Origin: Phycisphaerales bacterium
GTDB lineage: Bacteria; Planctomycetota; Phycisphaerae; UBA1845; G020352895
NCBI GenBank assembly: GCA_020352895.1
Contig: CP070685.1
Span: 1,730,773-1,777,919 of the forward strand
Reading direction: 5' to 3'
Length of the DNA: 47,147 bases
Shown: piece after piece, positions 24,767-34,323 of the stretch
How positions within the stretch are numbered: position 1 is the first letter of the stretch
Layout: every line of letters starts with the position of its first letter
Program-made: the position numbers and the translations under genes
The notes under the pieces: generated by a model
Databases searched by the model: none
The model's input: only the letters and a program-made list of their open reading frames with translations
Told to the model about the DNA's origin: nothing

Positions 24767-25537
24767 TTACGAAGCGCGCAAAAAGGCGACGGCCCGATCG
24801 AAGATGCGCCGGCCGGAAGGCCCCCGGCCCAGGGGGTCGTGGCGGGGATGGATGTTGCGCTCGGGGTGGGGCATGAGGCCTAGTACGCGGCCTGTCGGAT
24901 CGGTCAGCCCGGCGATGTGATCGTCACTGCCGTTGGGGTTGACAGGGAAGGCGCCCGGATTTCCCTCGGCGTCCACATAGCATAACGCAACGAGGTCCTC
25001 GGTTCGCAGGCGAGCCAGTGTTTCGTCACTGTCGGCGACGAAGCGCCCTTCGGCGTGGGCAATAGGAAAACGCACCATCTCGCCCGGATCGAGCCAGGGC
25101 GAATGCGAGACCTCGGCGCGGAGGTACACCCACCGGTCCTCAAACCGCCCTTGTTCGTTGAAGGCGATGGTGACGCGGCCACGCCAATCCCCGTTTCCCG
25201 CGCCGCCGGGGAGCAGTCCCGCCTTGACCAGAACCTGGAATCCGTTGCAGGTGCCCAGCACGAGCTTGCCGTCGTTCACGAAGCGGCGAAGCTCTTCGCC
25301 AAGGTGGTGGACGAGCTGGTTGGCCAGGACCTTGCCGGCGGCGATGTCGTCGCCGTAGCTGAAGCCGCCGGGGATGGTGAGTGCGCCATAGTCGCGGAGG
25401 CGCTGCGGGCGTTCCATCACGCGGTTGATGTGCAGCAGATCCACGTCGGCGCCGGCCTGCTCCCAGGCGAAGACCGTCTCGGCGTCGCAGTTGATGCCGG
25501 CGGCACGGAGAACCAGAACTCGCACGTTTGCTGCCAC
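24767..25537 (-). CDS. purQ: Phosphoribosylformylglycinamidine synthase, glutaminase subunit
   Basis: PurQ, the glutaminase subunit that supplies ammonia to PurL for step four of purine synthesis (FGAR to FGAM). The class I glutamine amidotransferase features are clear in 256 residues: GGFSYGDD (57-64), the nucleophile Cys97 in LGTCNGFQ, and a C-terminal PHPERN with the catalytic His/Glu. I chose a GTG start at 25535-25537: it begins the first beta strand (VRVLVLRAAG), has GAGG 8 nt upstream, and lies 11 bp after the purL stop. The longer open frame would overlap purL by about 90 bp. purL and purQ are clearly one operon. Confidence 0.93.
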   Translation of the reverse strand: MAANVRVLVLRAAGINCDAETVFAWEQAGADVDLLHINRVMERPQRLRDYGALTIPGGFSYGDDIAAGKVLANQLVHHLGEELRRFVNDGKLVLGTCNGFQVLVKAGLLPGGAGNGDWRGRVTIAFNEQGRFEDRWVYLRAEVSHSPWLDPGEMVRFPIAHAEGRFVADSDETLARLRTEDLVALCYVDAEGNPGAFPVNPNGSDDHIAGLTDPTGRVLGLMPHPERNIHPRHDPLGRGPSGRRIFDRAVAFLRAS

Positions 25538-25548
25538 GGGCTGAGCCT

Positions 25549-28464
25549 CTACTTGAACATCCCTTTCTTCCAGGCGGCTTCGAGTTCGTCGGGCGGGATC
25601 GACTCGACCGACCCGTCGGACAGGGTCACGTGAAACCCCCACTCCGGCGCGATCATGCCGACGAGCTCGAAGAGCATCTCATCGAGGCAGGCGTGCACTA
25701 AGTCTGACGACTTGTGGTGCGGGACCTGCACGATATAGCCTCCTGCCTGCGATTCAAAGAGGCGGCACTGCGCGTCTTTCTCGGGCTCCACGACGCTGAT
25801 GCCGCAATGGCCCCCGATGGCCATCTCGGCGAGCGCCACGGCGATGCCATCAGAACCGACGTCGTGGGCCGCCGTGAGAACGCCGTCGGCGATCAACCTG
25901 TGTATCACGCGATGTACCTTCAGTCGGTCGGCGAGGCTAACTTCATCCCAATGTGAGCCGCAGTGACCGATGTAGTAGAACTGTGACTCGGATGCGTCGG
26001 GCTTGGCGGCAGCGGTGATGCAGCGGCGGACGTCCTCGATAATCGACACGGCACTGATCAGCAGCGTGGGCGGGATGGCCAGCTTCTGCGGCAGGCCGCA
26101 TCGCGCGGCCTCTTCGGCGGACATGGCGAACTCGTTGTTGAGCGAGTCCTTGCCGGAGATGAAGGGCAGGCCGTAGGCGACGGCCGCATCGTGGGCGCCC
26201 TGGCAGGCGCGGACGAGTGCGCCGAGCGTGCGCGGGTCCTCGCACTTAGGCCAGCAGAAGTTGTCCAGGATGGCGGTGCGTGACGGGTCGCCGCCGACGC
26301 AGACCACGTTGCGGAGTGCTTCATCCACGGCGGCCACGGCCATCCAGTACGGATCGACGTCGGCCAACTCCGGGCAGAGGCCGCAACCGACAGCAATGCC
26401 GCGGTCAGAATCGAGCCGCGGGCGGAGTACGGCCGCGTCGGAAGGCCCGTCACCCCGACCGACCAGCGGTGTCACCACGCTGCCACCCTGCACCTCGTGA
26501 TCGTACTGGCGGATCACCCATTCTTTGGAGGTCGTGTTCAGTGCCGTAAGCCGCTTGATCAGGACTCGCTTCACGTCGCCCGGCTGAATGGGCTGGGGCG
26601 GTACACGCTGCGGCTCGTCGGGGGGAAACCACTCGGCCACGCGGGTCTGCTGCGGCAGGCCGTGATGAAGGAATTCCATCTTCAGCTCGCCCACGACCTC
26701 GCCTCTGTAAGCTACGGTAAGAGTGTTGTCGTCGGTGAACTCGCCGATAACGGTGGCCTCGACATCCTCGGCGGCGAAGACGGCGAGGAGCTTCTCTACG
26801 TTGGCCGGCGGCACGGCCAGGACCATGCGCTCCTGGGCCTCGCTGATCCAGATCTCGTCGTAGCGGAGGCCGGCGTACTTGAGCGGGACGGTCTCCAGTT
26901 GCACGCGGGCGCCGATCTCAGACCCCATCTCCCCTACCGCACTACTGAGTCCACCTGCGCCGCAGTCCGTGATGGCCGAGTAGAGACAGCCGTCGGCGTG
27001 GTCGCGGGCCTGGAGGATGCAGTCGAGCATCTTCTTCTCGGTGATGGGGTCGCCGATTTGGACGGCATGGGCGAACTCGTCGGCGTGGGTCTCGGTCAGT
27101 TCGGCGCTGCTGAAGGTGGCACCGTGGAGGCCGTCGCGGCCCGTGCACCCCCCCACCAGCAAGATGCGGTCGCCAGGGTGGGCCTGTTTACGGATCAGGC
27201 CTCTCGGAATCAGGCCCAGACAACCAACGTACACCAGCGGGTTGCCCAGGTAGCGCCCGTCGAACGCCAGCGCGCCGTTGATCGTGGGAATGCCCATGCG
27301 GTTGCCGTAGTCGCGGACGCCGGCGACGACGCCGCGAAGAATCGCGACCGGATGGAGCACATTCCTGGGCAGCCGCTCCATGGGCCAGTCTGACGGTGCC
27401 AGACAGAAGACATCGGTATTGGCGATGGGCTTGGCGCCGAGGCCGCAACCGATCACGTCTCGGACGCAGCCGCCCACGCCTGTGGCAGCGCCACCATACG
27501 GCTCGATGGCCGACGGGTGATTGTGCGTCTCGACCTTGAAGGCAATTCCGTACTCATCGTCAAAGGCAATGACACCGGCGTTGTCTTTGAAGACGGACAG
27601 ACACCAGTCAAGATTCAGTGTGTGCGTTGCCCTGGCGATGGTGTCGGCCAACAGGTTTGCGTACTCGATCTCGACAGGCGCGCTCGAGCGATGTTGCGGA
27701 TTGCTCGCATCGGGCATGGGATCACCGCGATAGACGATACGACTCTTGAGGGTCTTGTGAACGCAATGCTCGCTCCAGGTCTGAGCCAACGTCTCCAGCT
27801 CCAGGTCGGTCGGCTCGCGGCCGAGGCTGCGGAAGTGACTACGTATGGTCTGCATCTCATCCGGTGAGAGAAACAGGTGCCCCTCTCGCGAGAGCCTCTG
27901 GAGGGCGTTCTCATGTAAGTCGCTGAGCGAGACACAGCGGACCTGCTGATTTGCTTGCGGTGGTGTGGGGGCTGCAAGCGGAGTGTCGTCGTGCCGCCCG
28001 AATCCGGTCAGGTAGGCATTCTCAATGCAGTCGTTGGCCAGCACGCGCCAGGCTGCGAACTCCAGTTGTTCCAGGCTCCCCAGCCCAACAATGTCGTAGC
28101 GGCGGGCGGTGCGAACGGCGTCCACGCGCAGGCCCATATCGGCCAAGCCGAGCTTCACGGAACGAGCCACGGGATCCATGACGCCCGGTTTGAGGTGAAC
28201 TTCCACGGCGATGTGGTCTGCCCGGCCGCGTGGCGCATCTGCACCGCCGTACACGTACTCTTCGGCCACGGGATCGGCGAGAAGCTCGACGGCCGCGCGC
28301 TCGACGTCTGCGGCGGCGAGTGATCCCTCGATCACGAAAAGGCGAGCCGAAGCCACTCTCTCGACGCAATGCAGCCCCAGGCTCCGCATCTGGGCCAGAA
28401 CGGCCGCACCGTGGGCATCCCACTGGGGGCGACGGGGCCTGACCTCGACCCACCACAAGTTCAT
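25549..28464 (-). CDS. purL: PurS-PurL fusion, phosphoribosylformylglycinamidine synthase large subunit
   Basis: The FGAM synthetase subunit, 971 residues, converting FGAR to FGAM with ATP and ammonia from PurQ. The small-type PurL core begins near residue 175; signature stretches are TWSEHCVHK (229-237), VETHNHPSAIEPYGGAATG (311-329) and GCGAGGLSSAVGEMG. Two PurS-like domains precede it, about 3-73 and 84-155 (IAVEVHLKPGVMDP is a good PurS beta strand). B. subtilis-type systems encode PurS separately; here it is fused and apparently duplicated, while PurQ stays separate. purQ follows 11 bp downstream. The gene is divergent from accA across a 262-bp region. Confidence 0.93.
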   Translation of the reverse strand: MNLWWVEVRPRRPQWDAHGAAVLAQMRSLGLHCVERVASARLFVIEGSLAAADVERAAVELLADPVAEEYVYGGADAPRGRADHIAVEVHLKPGVMDPVARSVKLGLADMGLRVDAVRTARRYDIVGLGSLEQLEFAAWRVLANDCIENAYLTGFGRHDDTPLAAPTPPQANQQVRCVSLSDLHENALQRLSREGHLFLSPDEMQTIRSHFRSLGREPTDLELETLAQTWSEHCVHKTLKSRIVYRGDPMPDASNPQHRSSAPVEIEYANLLADTIARATHTLNLDWCLSVFKDNAGVIAFDDEYGIAFKVETHNHPSAIEPYGGAATGVGGCVRDVIGCGLGAKPIANTDVFCLAPSDWPMERLPRNVLHPVAILRGVVAGVRDYGNRMGIPTINGALAFDGRYLGNPLVYVGCLGLIPRGLIRKQAHPGDRILLVGGCTGRDGLHGATFSSAELTETHADEFAHAVQIGDPITEKKMLDCILQARDHADGCLYSAITDCGAGGLSSAVGEMGSEIGARVQLETVPLKYAGLRYDEIWISEAQERMVLAVPPANVEKLLAVFAAEDVEATVIGEFTDDNTLTVAYRGEVVGELKMEFLHHGLPQQTRVAEWFPPDEPQRVPPQPIQPGDVKRVLIKRLTALNTTSKEWVIRQYDHEVQGGSVVTPLVGRGDGPSDAAVLRPRLDSDRGIAVGCGLCPELADVDPYWMAVAAVDEALRNVVCVGGDPSRTAILDNFCWPKCEDPRTLGALVRACQGAHDAAVAYGLPFISGKDSLNNEFAMSAEEAARCGLPQKLAIPPTLLISAVSIIEDVRRCITAAAKPDASESQFYYIGHCGSHWDEVSLADRLKVHRVIHRLIADGVLTAAHDVGSDGIAVALAEMAIGGHCGISVVEPEKDAQCRLFESQAGGYIVQVPHHKSSDLVHACLDEMLFELVGMIAPEWGFHVTLSDGSVESIPPDELEAAWKKGMFK

Positions 28465-28726
28465 GTGACGCCCTCAAGCGGCCAAGCGGTGCAGAGGCTG
28501 CCGAATGCCTGTAAACCTTGATTTGACAATAAATTATGCAAGTTGCCATGCCCTTGATGGAAGCGGCCAATGTAACGGCGGCGCGAGACCGGGTCAATTT
28601 GCCCTTGCCTGAAATCCAGGGGGGATTAACCTATCATGCTTTGTCACGGCCCAACCTGTGGCGCGGAACGGGCCCATCCACAGGAAACCAGAAGCTCAGC
28701 GACAATAGACAGGATGTAGCGCGCTT
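28465..28726. promoter_or_regulatory. Divergent control region between purL and accA
   Basis: The middle (about 28515-28545) is distinctly AT-rich for this region. On the minus strand CATAAT (28533-28538) is a possible -10 for purL with only a weak -35. On the plus strand a TTGACA (28523-28528) lacks a well-spaced -10. No purine-riboswitch fold was recognised. Confidence 0.3.
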
Positions 28727-29878
28727 ATGAGTGAGTCACCATCTCCCCGTCCCCCGACTACAGCCAGCGCGGTGGCTAACGGCTACCTCGACTTTGAGAA
28801 ACCGCTGGCTCGGATTGAGCAGGAGATCCTCGAGTTGGAGGATGCGCAGGTCGAGACCGGACGGGACTTGTCCGACCAGATCAAACAGATGCGAACCCAG
28901 TTGGCCTCCATGACCAAGGGGGTTTACTCTCACTTAACACCTTGGGAGACGGTTCTTGTAGCTCGCCACCCGCGTCGCCCGCTCCTTCCGCATTATATCA
29001 ACATGATTGTCAAGGACTTCTGCGAATTGCACGGAGATCGCGGCTTTGCCGAGGACCGCGCGATCGTGACCGGATTCGGTCGCATCGGCGGCGAGAAGGT
29101 TCTTCTTGTGGGGCACAACAAAGGGCGCGACACCAAAGAGAAAGTAGCCTGCAATTTCGGGTGCACGCATCCGGAAGGGTACCGCAAAGCGCTGCAGAAG
29201 ATGCGTCTGGCGGCCAAGTACCGGGTGCCGGTCGTGTGCATGATCGACACCCCGGGAGCATACCCCGGCATCGGGGCGGAAGAGCGAGGCATCGCCCAGG
29301 CGATCGCGTACAACCTGATGGAGATTCCCAAGCTCCAGACACCGATCGTGTGCGTGGTCATCGGAGAGGGCGGCAGCGGCGGCGCTTTGGGCATCGGGGT
29401 GGGAGATCGGGTGGCTATGCTGGAGCACGCATACTACTCGGTGATCTCGCCGGAAGGATGTGCCGCGATTCTCTGGCGCACGGGCGACCAGGCCAAGCTG
29501 GCCGCCGAGGCACTGCGGCTTACGGCCAAGGAACTGAAGAAGCTCAACGTGATCGATGAAGTCGTGCCGGAGCCGCTGGGCGGAGCCCACCGCGACCCAG
29601 CCAAGATGGCCATCAACCTGGAGCGCTATCTGGGCAAGACCATTCGCGAGCTGAAGTCTATCCGCTTGCCGACGCTGCTCAAGCAGCGTTACAAGCGCCT
29701 TCGAGAAGTGGGCAGCTTCTTCACAGAGTCACCCAAGCCCACGACGGAGAAGGCCAAGACGACCGGGCAGAAGAAGAACGGCAAGAACGGCGGTTCAGCC
29801 GGTAACGCCATCCGCCTGCCATCCAGGATCCGGTCAAACCGAGCCAAGGCTCCTACCGGCACCGGCGGAGCGCCTTGA
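28727..29878 (+). CDS. accA: Acetyl-CoA carboxylase carboxyltransferase, alpha subunit
   Basis: AccA, the alpha half of the carboxyltransferase that makes malonyl-CoA for fatty-acid synthesis. The N-terminal coiled coil (LARIEQEILELED), HPRRPLLPHYI, ELHGDRGFAEDRAIVTGFG, the oxyanion region IDTPGAYPGIGAEERG and GEGGSGGALGIGVGD are all family-typical. At 383 residues it is about 60 longer than E. coli AccA (319), due to a Lys/Ser/Gly-rich C-terminal extension from about residue 325 that is probably disordered. The partner accD is not in this window. The ATG lies in a region with only a weak upstream AGGA-like site, so the start is less sure than the identity. Confidence 0.95.
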   Translation: MSESPSPRPPTTASAVANGYLDFEKPLARIEQEILELEDAQVETGRDLSDQIKQMRTQLASMTKGVYSHLTPWETVLVARHPRRPLLPHYINMIVKDFCELHGDRGFAEDRAIVTGFGRIGGEKVLLVGHNKGRDTKEKVACNFGCTHPEGYRKALQKMRLAAKYRVPVVCMIDTPGAYPGIGAEERGIAQAIAYNLMEIPKLQTPIVCVVIGEGGSGGALGIGVGDRVAMLEHAYYSVISPEGCAAILWRTGDQAKLAAEALRLTAKELKKLNVIDEVVPEPLGGAHRDPAKMAINLERYLGKTIRELKSIRLPTLLKQRYKRLREVGSFFTESPKPTTEKAKTTGQKKNGKNGGSAGNAIRLPSRIRSNRAKAPTGTGGAP

Positions 29879-30219
29879 CCCTCGCCAGTACGACTCAGTT
29901 CGGCGCGAGCGTCAGATAACCACCACCTATGCTGTGCGCGGGGAGCATCCGACTCTTCTCAAGTGAAGTCCAGGTCGCCTACCGCTACCCTCGGCAACAC
30001 TCATCGAGTTCGATCGTAGAGCGATGCCGGCTCTGTCGAAGGGCTCGTAGTACTGTCTGGCCCGTTCCCGCTGGGCAGGACCAAAGGAGGCCGACACGCT
30101 TCTCGAAAGGCCGCGCCAATTAAAGGCCGCGACGCAGGGCAGGACCCGCGTCGCGGCTTAAGGTTGACGTTAACACTTAGGCGGAACGAATCCGCTGCCC
30201 TTCCTAATCGCTCCTCCGG
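29879..30219. other. Convergent intergenic region between accA and the dockerin protein gene
   Basis: A 341-bp gap where two genes end facing each other. Apart from the hairpin at 30126-30157, listed separately, I see no supported gene, tRNA or repeat. Confidence 0.5.
30126..30157. terminator. Bidirectional hairpin between convergent genes
   Basis: A perfect 10-bp inverted repeat, GCCGCGACGC (30126-30135) and GCGTCGCGGC (30148-30157). Inside it GGG and CCC can pair further. A-rich and T-containing flanks (AAAGG before, TTAAGG after) are weak T-tracts, so it is a hairpin-type terminator candidate rather than a canonical one. Confidence 0.5.
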
Positions 30220-33200
30220 CTACGGGCAATTCGGTACGGTGTTGGACGATGCCAGACCGAACGTCAACGCAAACGTAGCGAAGTCATTCAGATCTACGCT
30301 GCCGTTTGCATCCATGTCGCTGCAGTCGAAGGAGACCGGGGCGCAACTACCACCTGGGCCGGTAAGGCCAAAGCACAGGGCAAAGGAGGCGAAGTCGTTG
30401 AGGTCCACCGGACCGCCGCTCTGGTCGATGTCGCCGCAGGGGCACCCCGCCGTATCACAGGCGTCGCCGATTTCATCCCCGTCGCTATCCGTCTGGTCGG
30501 GATTGACCACGCAGGGGCAGTTGTCGGCTGCGTTGCGGACCTTGTCGCCATCCTCATCGTCCTCGAGGAGTTCGGGCAGAGTGGGGCACAGATCACACAC
30601 GTCCCCAATCTCGTCACCGTCACTGTCGAGCTGACCCGGGTTGGGATCGTAGGGGCAGTTGTCGCAGTCGTCGGTCACGGTATCGAGGTCGGTATCGGGG
30701 TCGCACTCGTCCGGTATCCCGTTGGCGTTGCAGTCCGAGCTAAAGCCGTCCTCGATCTCACAGTCGTCGCGAATGCCGTTGGGCTGGCAATCGCAGTCTG
30801 TAGTCGGCATGGGCTCCTCGATGGCCGGGTGGAAGTCCGAGCACCAGGGCGAGTCCGGATTGAAATTCGGATCGAGATCGCTGCTCCAGGCGGGGTTGTC
30901 GTCCTGGGCAAGGTTGATGGGGCAGAGGCCCGCCAGGCCCGTGTCCAGTTCCCGGGTTACGGCCGGATCTGACACCTTTGTGAAGGTGAATCTCGGCTGG
31001 ACGGGCAGGTTGGAGGCGTAATAGCCGCCGTTGCAGTGGGTCCTGGTTGCCGTCACCGTGCCGGACGGCGACCCTTGAACCGAAAGGTCCACGGCGACAT
31101 CCCACAGTTCGGGGTCCAGGCCTCCGTCGTACGTAACCGTGATCGGGTCTGTAGAAACGAGATTCAGGGCTACGATCTGGGCGGTCACGACGCGTGGGTT
31201 ATCGTAGTCCAGCTCGCAGCGGTCGAAGGGGTCTATATCTCTTTGGACCAGGGTGTCGGCCACGTCGTAGTCACCCCACGTGGTGGGGCCCAGGGGTTCC
31301 CCTCGCAGGCACACGTGTCCTTCGAAAGGATCGGAACCGGGCCCAAAGAAGTCCGCGGGAAGCGGCGGAGAACAGGGATCGACGCCATCGAAGCTGTGAC
31401 ACATCTCCTGGCCCAGATCGGGGTCGATGTCGGTCATCCAGGCGTCGATCAGCTCACCGTCGATGCAGCCGCGCAGGTGCTTCTTCATGGTGTAGCAGTC
31501 CAGACCCGGAGTGGTCCAGTGCACCACGGCTATGCCTTGGTGGACATTGGTTTGCACGTTCTGCGTCGGGCACACCTTGGGTGGGCCACGCCACACCCAG
31601 CCCTGGGCCAAGCAGGTAGCCTGATCCAGCATGGCGCAGGCGGTCTTGGAGGCGCAACAGGCGGCGATCGGTGGCGTGGAGCAAAAGCTGGCAATCTGGG
31701 TACCCCAGGTCGATGCCCCGACGACCGAGGTATTAGCGAACTCATTGGCCACCCAGAAGCAATCGTCGGTGGGATCGACCACGCAGCCGGAAAAGTCCCC
31801 CCAGCGGTCAATGGGGTTGGGAACGAAGCTGTCGTAGAAGCCGGCACTGGCCAGGGCCACCACCTCGGCTTGGAACGTTCCCGGAGGATCGGTGGCCAGG
31901 CGCATGGTGTAGGAGAAGTCGGGGAACTTCCACCAGGCCGACTGTGTGAAGGAAAGGGCGGCATCACCGGCGGCGTTCACGTTGATGGAGGGCATGTAGG
32001 TCCAGTTGTCCACGCCGGTGCCCTGGATGAATCCCGCTTGGACGACGAATGGCGCGGCGGGGGGACCGCCGGCCGTGTTGATTTCCTGCCAGACGACTTC
32101 GGTCTCGGCGTCGCCGTCGGGATTGGAGGTCAGGCAGCACCAGAGGGTTCCACGATAGACGGCGTTCTGCACGCGCGAGGAAAGCGTGTCCAGGTCGGGC
32201 AGGGCCACTCCGCCCTGGTCGGCGCCGGTGTCTGCGGGGAAAGCACCAGCGGCCCAGGGGTGGGTGCTTGTGGTGGCCACAGGAGCGGCTGGGTGTCCGG
32301 TGACGTTGTAGATGCGATAGGTGCCCGCTCCAATGCGGTTGATGAGGTACATTCCACCGTTGTCAGTGGCCCCGTAGACATGAGCCGGCTGGATGGTGGC
32401 CACGCCCCAGGTGACCAGGGCATCATAGGTTATGTCCACAAACGTGTAGAACCCGGCGATGAGCTGGGCCTTGTTGAACACGCGGATGTTGGCACCGCGG
32501 AAGGCTACCGGGGCGCCGGTGAACTGGTTCGTCGTCACGAAGAGGGCGTTGGCATCGGCGCCGATTCCGGGATAGTCGGCCCAGGTTGGCGTGCCACCGA
32601 TAACCTGCACTCCCGAGCCGACTGAGAAGGTCCAGTCGGCCGCGCCCAGGCTGTTGGGGGTGCTGCCCGTTGAAGCGGCTATGTGAATCAGATTCCCGGC
32701 AGGGGTGTTGCCCTCAAGGCAGACGATGAAGAAATGCCCGGAGTGCTGGTCGTAGAGCACCTTGGGATCGAAGGGGAACGGACCGACCGAGGGCGGGAAC
32801 ATGGTGCTTAAGGGAGTGGGGCCGGCAATGACGGCCCCGGTCTTGTCCCAGATTTGGACGTCGGAGTTGGTGACCTCTACCACGCGCCCGGCAGCGCCGA
32901 GATTGGGTCCCACGGCGATGTGGGTGTCCGGGGGCACGATGGTGGCCGGATTGTTCACCACGCCGGTCCAGTTGGTCCTCGGAGCTGGAGTCCGCAGCCC
33001 GCGATCGTCGGGCTGAATCGGATCGGACTGGAGCAGAGGGGGCGGAGCCTGACCGGGTACGAAGTCGTCGAGGGTAATCCACCGGGGCATACCCTCCTCA
33101 GCGAGTTCGGCGCCGGAACCGGCCGAGGGCCTGGGCGGCGGGTCCATCAATGCCCGCGGGACTGCGGGGTCCAATAACGGCTGCAAGGCAAGGGCCAAGC

Positions 33201-33258
33201 CGGAGCCCATCAGCAGCAAGCACAGGGTCGCAACCGCGGTTCTTTTGCCGATGCTCAT
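30220..33258 (-). CDS. Large secreted protein with calcium-binding repeats and C-terminal dockerin-like pair
   Basis: A 1012-residue secreted protein. A signal peptide (1 to about 24, VATLCLLLMGSGLALA) is followed by a beta-rich domain of about 500 residues, probably a propeller, with elements such as TPTWADYPGIGADANALF and DRWGDFSGCVVDPTDDCFW. A cysteine-rich middle comes next, then 'DCNANGIPDECD'-type and aspartate-rich loops (about 860-950). The end holds two EF-hand-like dockerin repeats, GDIDQSGGPVDLNDFASF and CSDMDANGSVDLNDFATF. Unlike the three proteases in this window it has no C-terminal anchor helix, so it may attach through the dockerin. I moved the start to the ATG at 33256-33258, which has GGGAG upstream and opens the signal peptide. 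Function unknown. Confidence 0.85.
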   Translation of the reverse strand: MSIGKRTAVATLCLLLMGSGLALALQPLLDPAVPRALMDPPPRPSAGSGAELAEEGMPRWITLDDFVPGQAPPPLLQSDPIQPDDRGLRTPAPRTNWTGVVNNPATIVPPDTHIAVGPNLGAAGRVVEVTNSDVQIWDKTGAVIAGPTPLSTMFPPSVGPFPFDPKVLYDQHSGHFFIVCLEGNTPAGNLIHIAASTGSTPNSLGAADWTFSVGSGVQVIGGTPTWADYPGIGADANALFVTTNQFTGAPVAFRGANIRVFNKAQLIAGFYTFVDITYDALVTWGVATIQPAHVYGATDNGGMYLINRIGAGTYRIYNVTGHPAAPVATTSTHPWAAGAFPADTGADQGGVALPDLDTLSSRVQNAVYRGTLWCCLTSNPDGDAETEVVWQEINTAGGPPAAPFVVQAGFIQGTGVDNWTYMPSINVNAAGDAALSFTQSAWWKFPDFSYTMRLATDPPGTFQAEVVALASAGFYDSFVPNPIDRWGDFSGCVVDPTDDCFWVANEFANTSVVGASTWGTQIASFCSTPPIAACCASKTACAMLDQATCLAQGWVWRGPPKVCPTQNVQTNVHQGIAVVHWTTPGLDCYTMKKHLRGCIDGELIDAWMTDIDPDLGQEMCHSFDGVDPCSPPLPADFFGPGSDPFEGHVCLRGEPLGPTTWGDYDVADTLVQRDIDPFDRCELDYDNPRVVTAQIVALNLVSTDPITVTYDGGLDPELWDVAVDLSVQGSPSGTVTATRTHCNGGYYASNLPVQPRFTFTKVSDPAVTRELDTGLAGLCPINLAQDDNPAWSSDLDPNFNPDSPWCSDFHPAIEEPMPTTDCDCQPNGIRDDCEIEDGFSSDCNANGIPDECDPDTDLDTVTDDCDNCPYDPNPGQLDSDGDEIGDVCDLCPTLPELLEDDEDGDKVRNAADNCPCVVNPDQTDSDGDEIGDACDTAGCPCGDIDQSGGPVDLNDFASFALCFGLTGPGGSCAPVSFDCSDMDANGSVDLNDFATFALTFGLASSNTVPNCP

Positions 33259-33739
33259 GATTTTCTCCCTTCTGAACTGACGTTCCTCACATTCCCGCGA
33301 ACACACTGTTTCACCGTGGGCGGCAACGCCCACTTCGCACAAGCTCTGCGCAACGACGAGACGCGCAGCGGGCGCGCACCGTACGTGCAGGAGCTTCTCG
33401 TCAATGTGTTGTCCCGGTGAGGCCGCTACTTTCCACCCCTGGTCCCCGATCCCTCAGGCCGGAGGCCAGCATGACAGGCAAACAAACGCATCGAGCGGAA
33501 CTGCCAATGTGGCCGGCGGTACCCTCCGCAAGACGCCCGATACTGGCGAGTAGAATACCTCAGATCAAGCCCGAATGCAAGAAAAGAATTCCGGCCGCGG
33601 GTCAAGTACCATTCTGTGGCTGAAAGGCGCTATCGCCATCGGGGCACAATATCCGACCTAATTCTTCGCCTTTACATGAAAGGGATCCGGTCGTGATTTG
33701 CTGGGCGGACTGTTGCGCGAAGCGATCAGCGAGGTGCGA
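33259..33739. other. Intergenic region between clpS and the dockerin protein gene
   Basis: A gap of 481 bp expected to hold the promoter of the dockerin protein and the 3' end of clpS. I found no convincing promoter pair, hairpin-plus-T-tract, tRNA or small gene with a ribosome-binding site. Confidence 0.5.
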
Positions 33740-34102
33740 TCAAGAGACCTCGTCCGGCTCAATGGTGACGGTGAGCCCGGCGCTGGTGAACTGCTCCTGG
33801 TACAGTTCGGCGCGCTCCTTGTGGGTCACCAGCAGGAGGCTGATCCCGCTTTCGTGGGCCTCCAGCACCCGCGTCAAGGCCTCCTCCGCCGAGAGCGTGG
33901 TGAGCCGACAAATTGTCTTGACGACGTAGGCGAACTCGTTCACGTCGTCATTATGCAGAAGAACCTTATAAGGTGGCGCCGGTTTGGGTGGCTGCTTGGC
34001 GGGCTGCTTCTTGCGAGAGGCCTGCTGCTGAGCCGGAGGCTCCATCACCGCCAAGTCGTTCTCGCCCGCCCCTGTCTGCTGATCGCCCTGCTGATCGGCC
34101 AT
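33740..34102 (-). CDS. clpS: ClpS, N-end-rule adaptor for Clp protease
   Basis: ClpS delivers N-degron substrates to the ClpA/ClpC-ClpP protease. The core (about residues 43-120) has the family hallmarks: YKVLLHNDDVNEFAYVV (45-61), the helix SAEEALTRVLEAHESG, and LVTHKERAELYQEQF. The N-terminal 42 residues are rich in Gln, Pro and Lys and probably disordered, longer than in many homologues. The open frame runs further upstream, but the ATG at 34100-34102 has GAGG 6 nt before it and gives a normal length of 120. No clpA or clpC lies nearby. The gene diverges from a secreted metalloprotease gene. Confidence 0.93.
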   Translation of the reverse strand: MADQQGDQQTGAGENDLAVMEPPAQQQASRKKQPAKQPPKPAPPYKVLLHNDDVNEFAYVVKTICRLTTLSAEEALTRVLEAHESGISLLLVTHKERAELYQEQFTSAGLTVTIEPDEVS

Positions 34103-34239
34103 GATCAACCTCACGAAAACACGGCTGCTTGAACTCGCCATGGCGCGGAGTGCGGCGAATCCGCCCGGTTCCCAAGTATATGAAACCAGGCTCGCGGGAA
34201 CAACGACATTACGCATTGCGGCGGGTCCAACCGGGGTGT

Positions 34240-34268
34240 TTGCCGGTCACCTGCGGGTCCCCTATAGT
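34240..34268 (+). promoter_or_regulatory. Putative sigma-70-type promoter for the matrixin-like protease
   Basis: TTGCCG (34240-34245) and TATAGT (34263-34268) are separated by exactly 17 bp. Transcription from about 34275 would leave a leader of about 50 nt before the TTG at 34324. It also argues against the far-upstream ATG of the longer frame, which lies before this promoter. Confidence 0.5.
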
Positions 34269-34323
34269 GGCCCCAGGGCGCGGGGTGGAAGCGCCCAGCC
34301 TGCCGAGAAACGGGGAGTATGAC

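Noticed and set aside
30010-30060. GTTCGATC-containing segment as a tRNA T-arm
   Set aside because: No acceptor stem, anticodon arm or D-arm could be paired around it.
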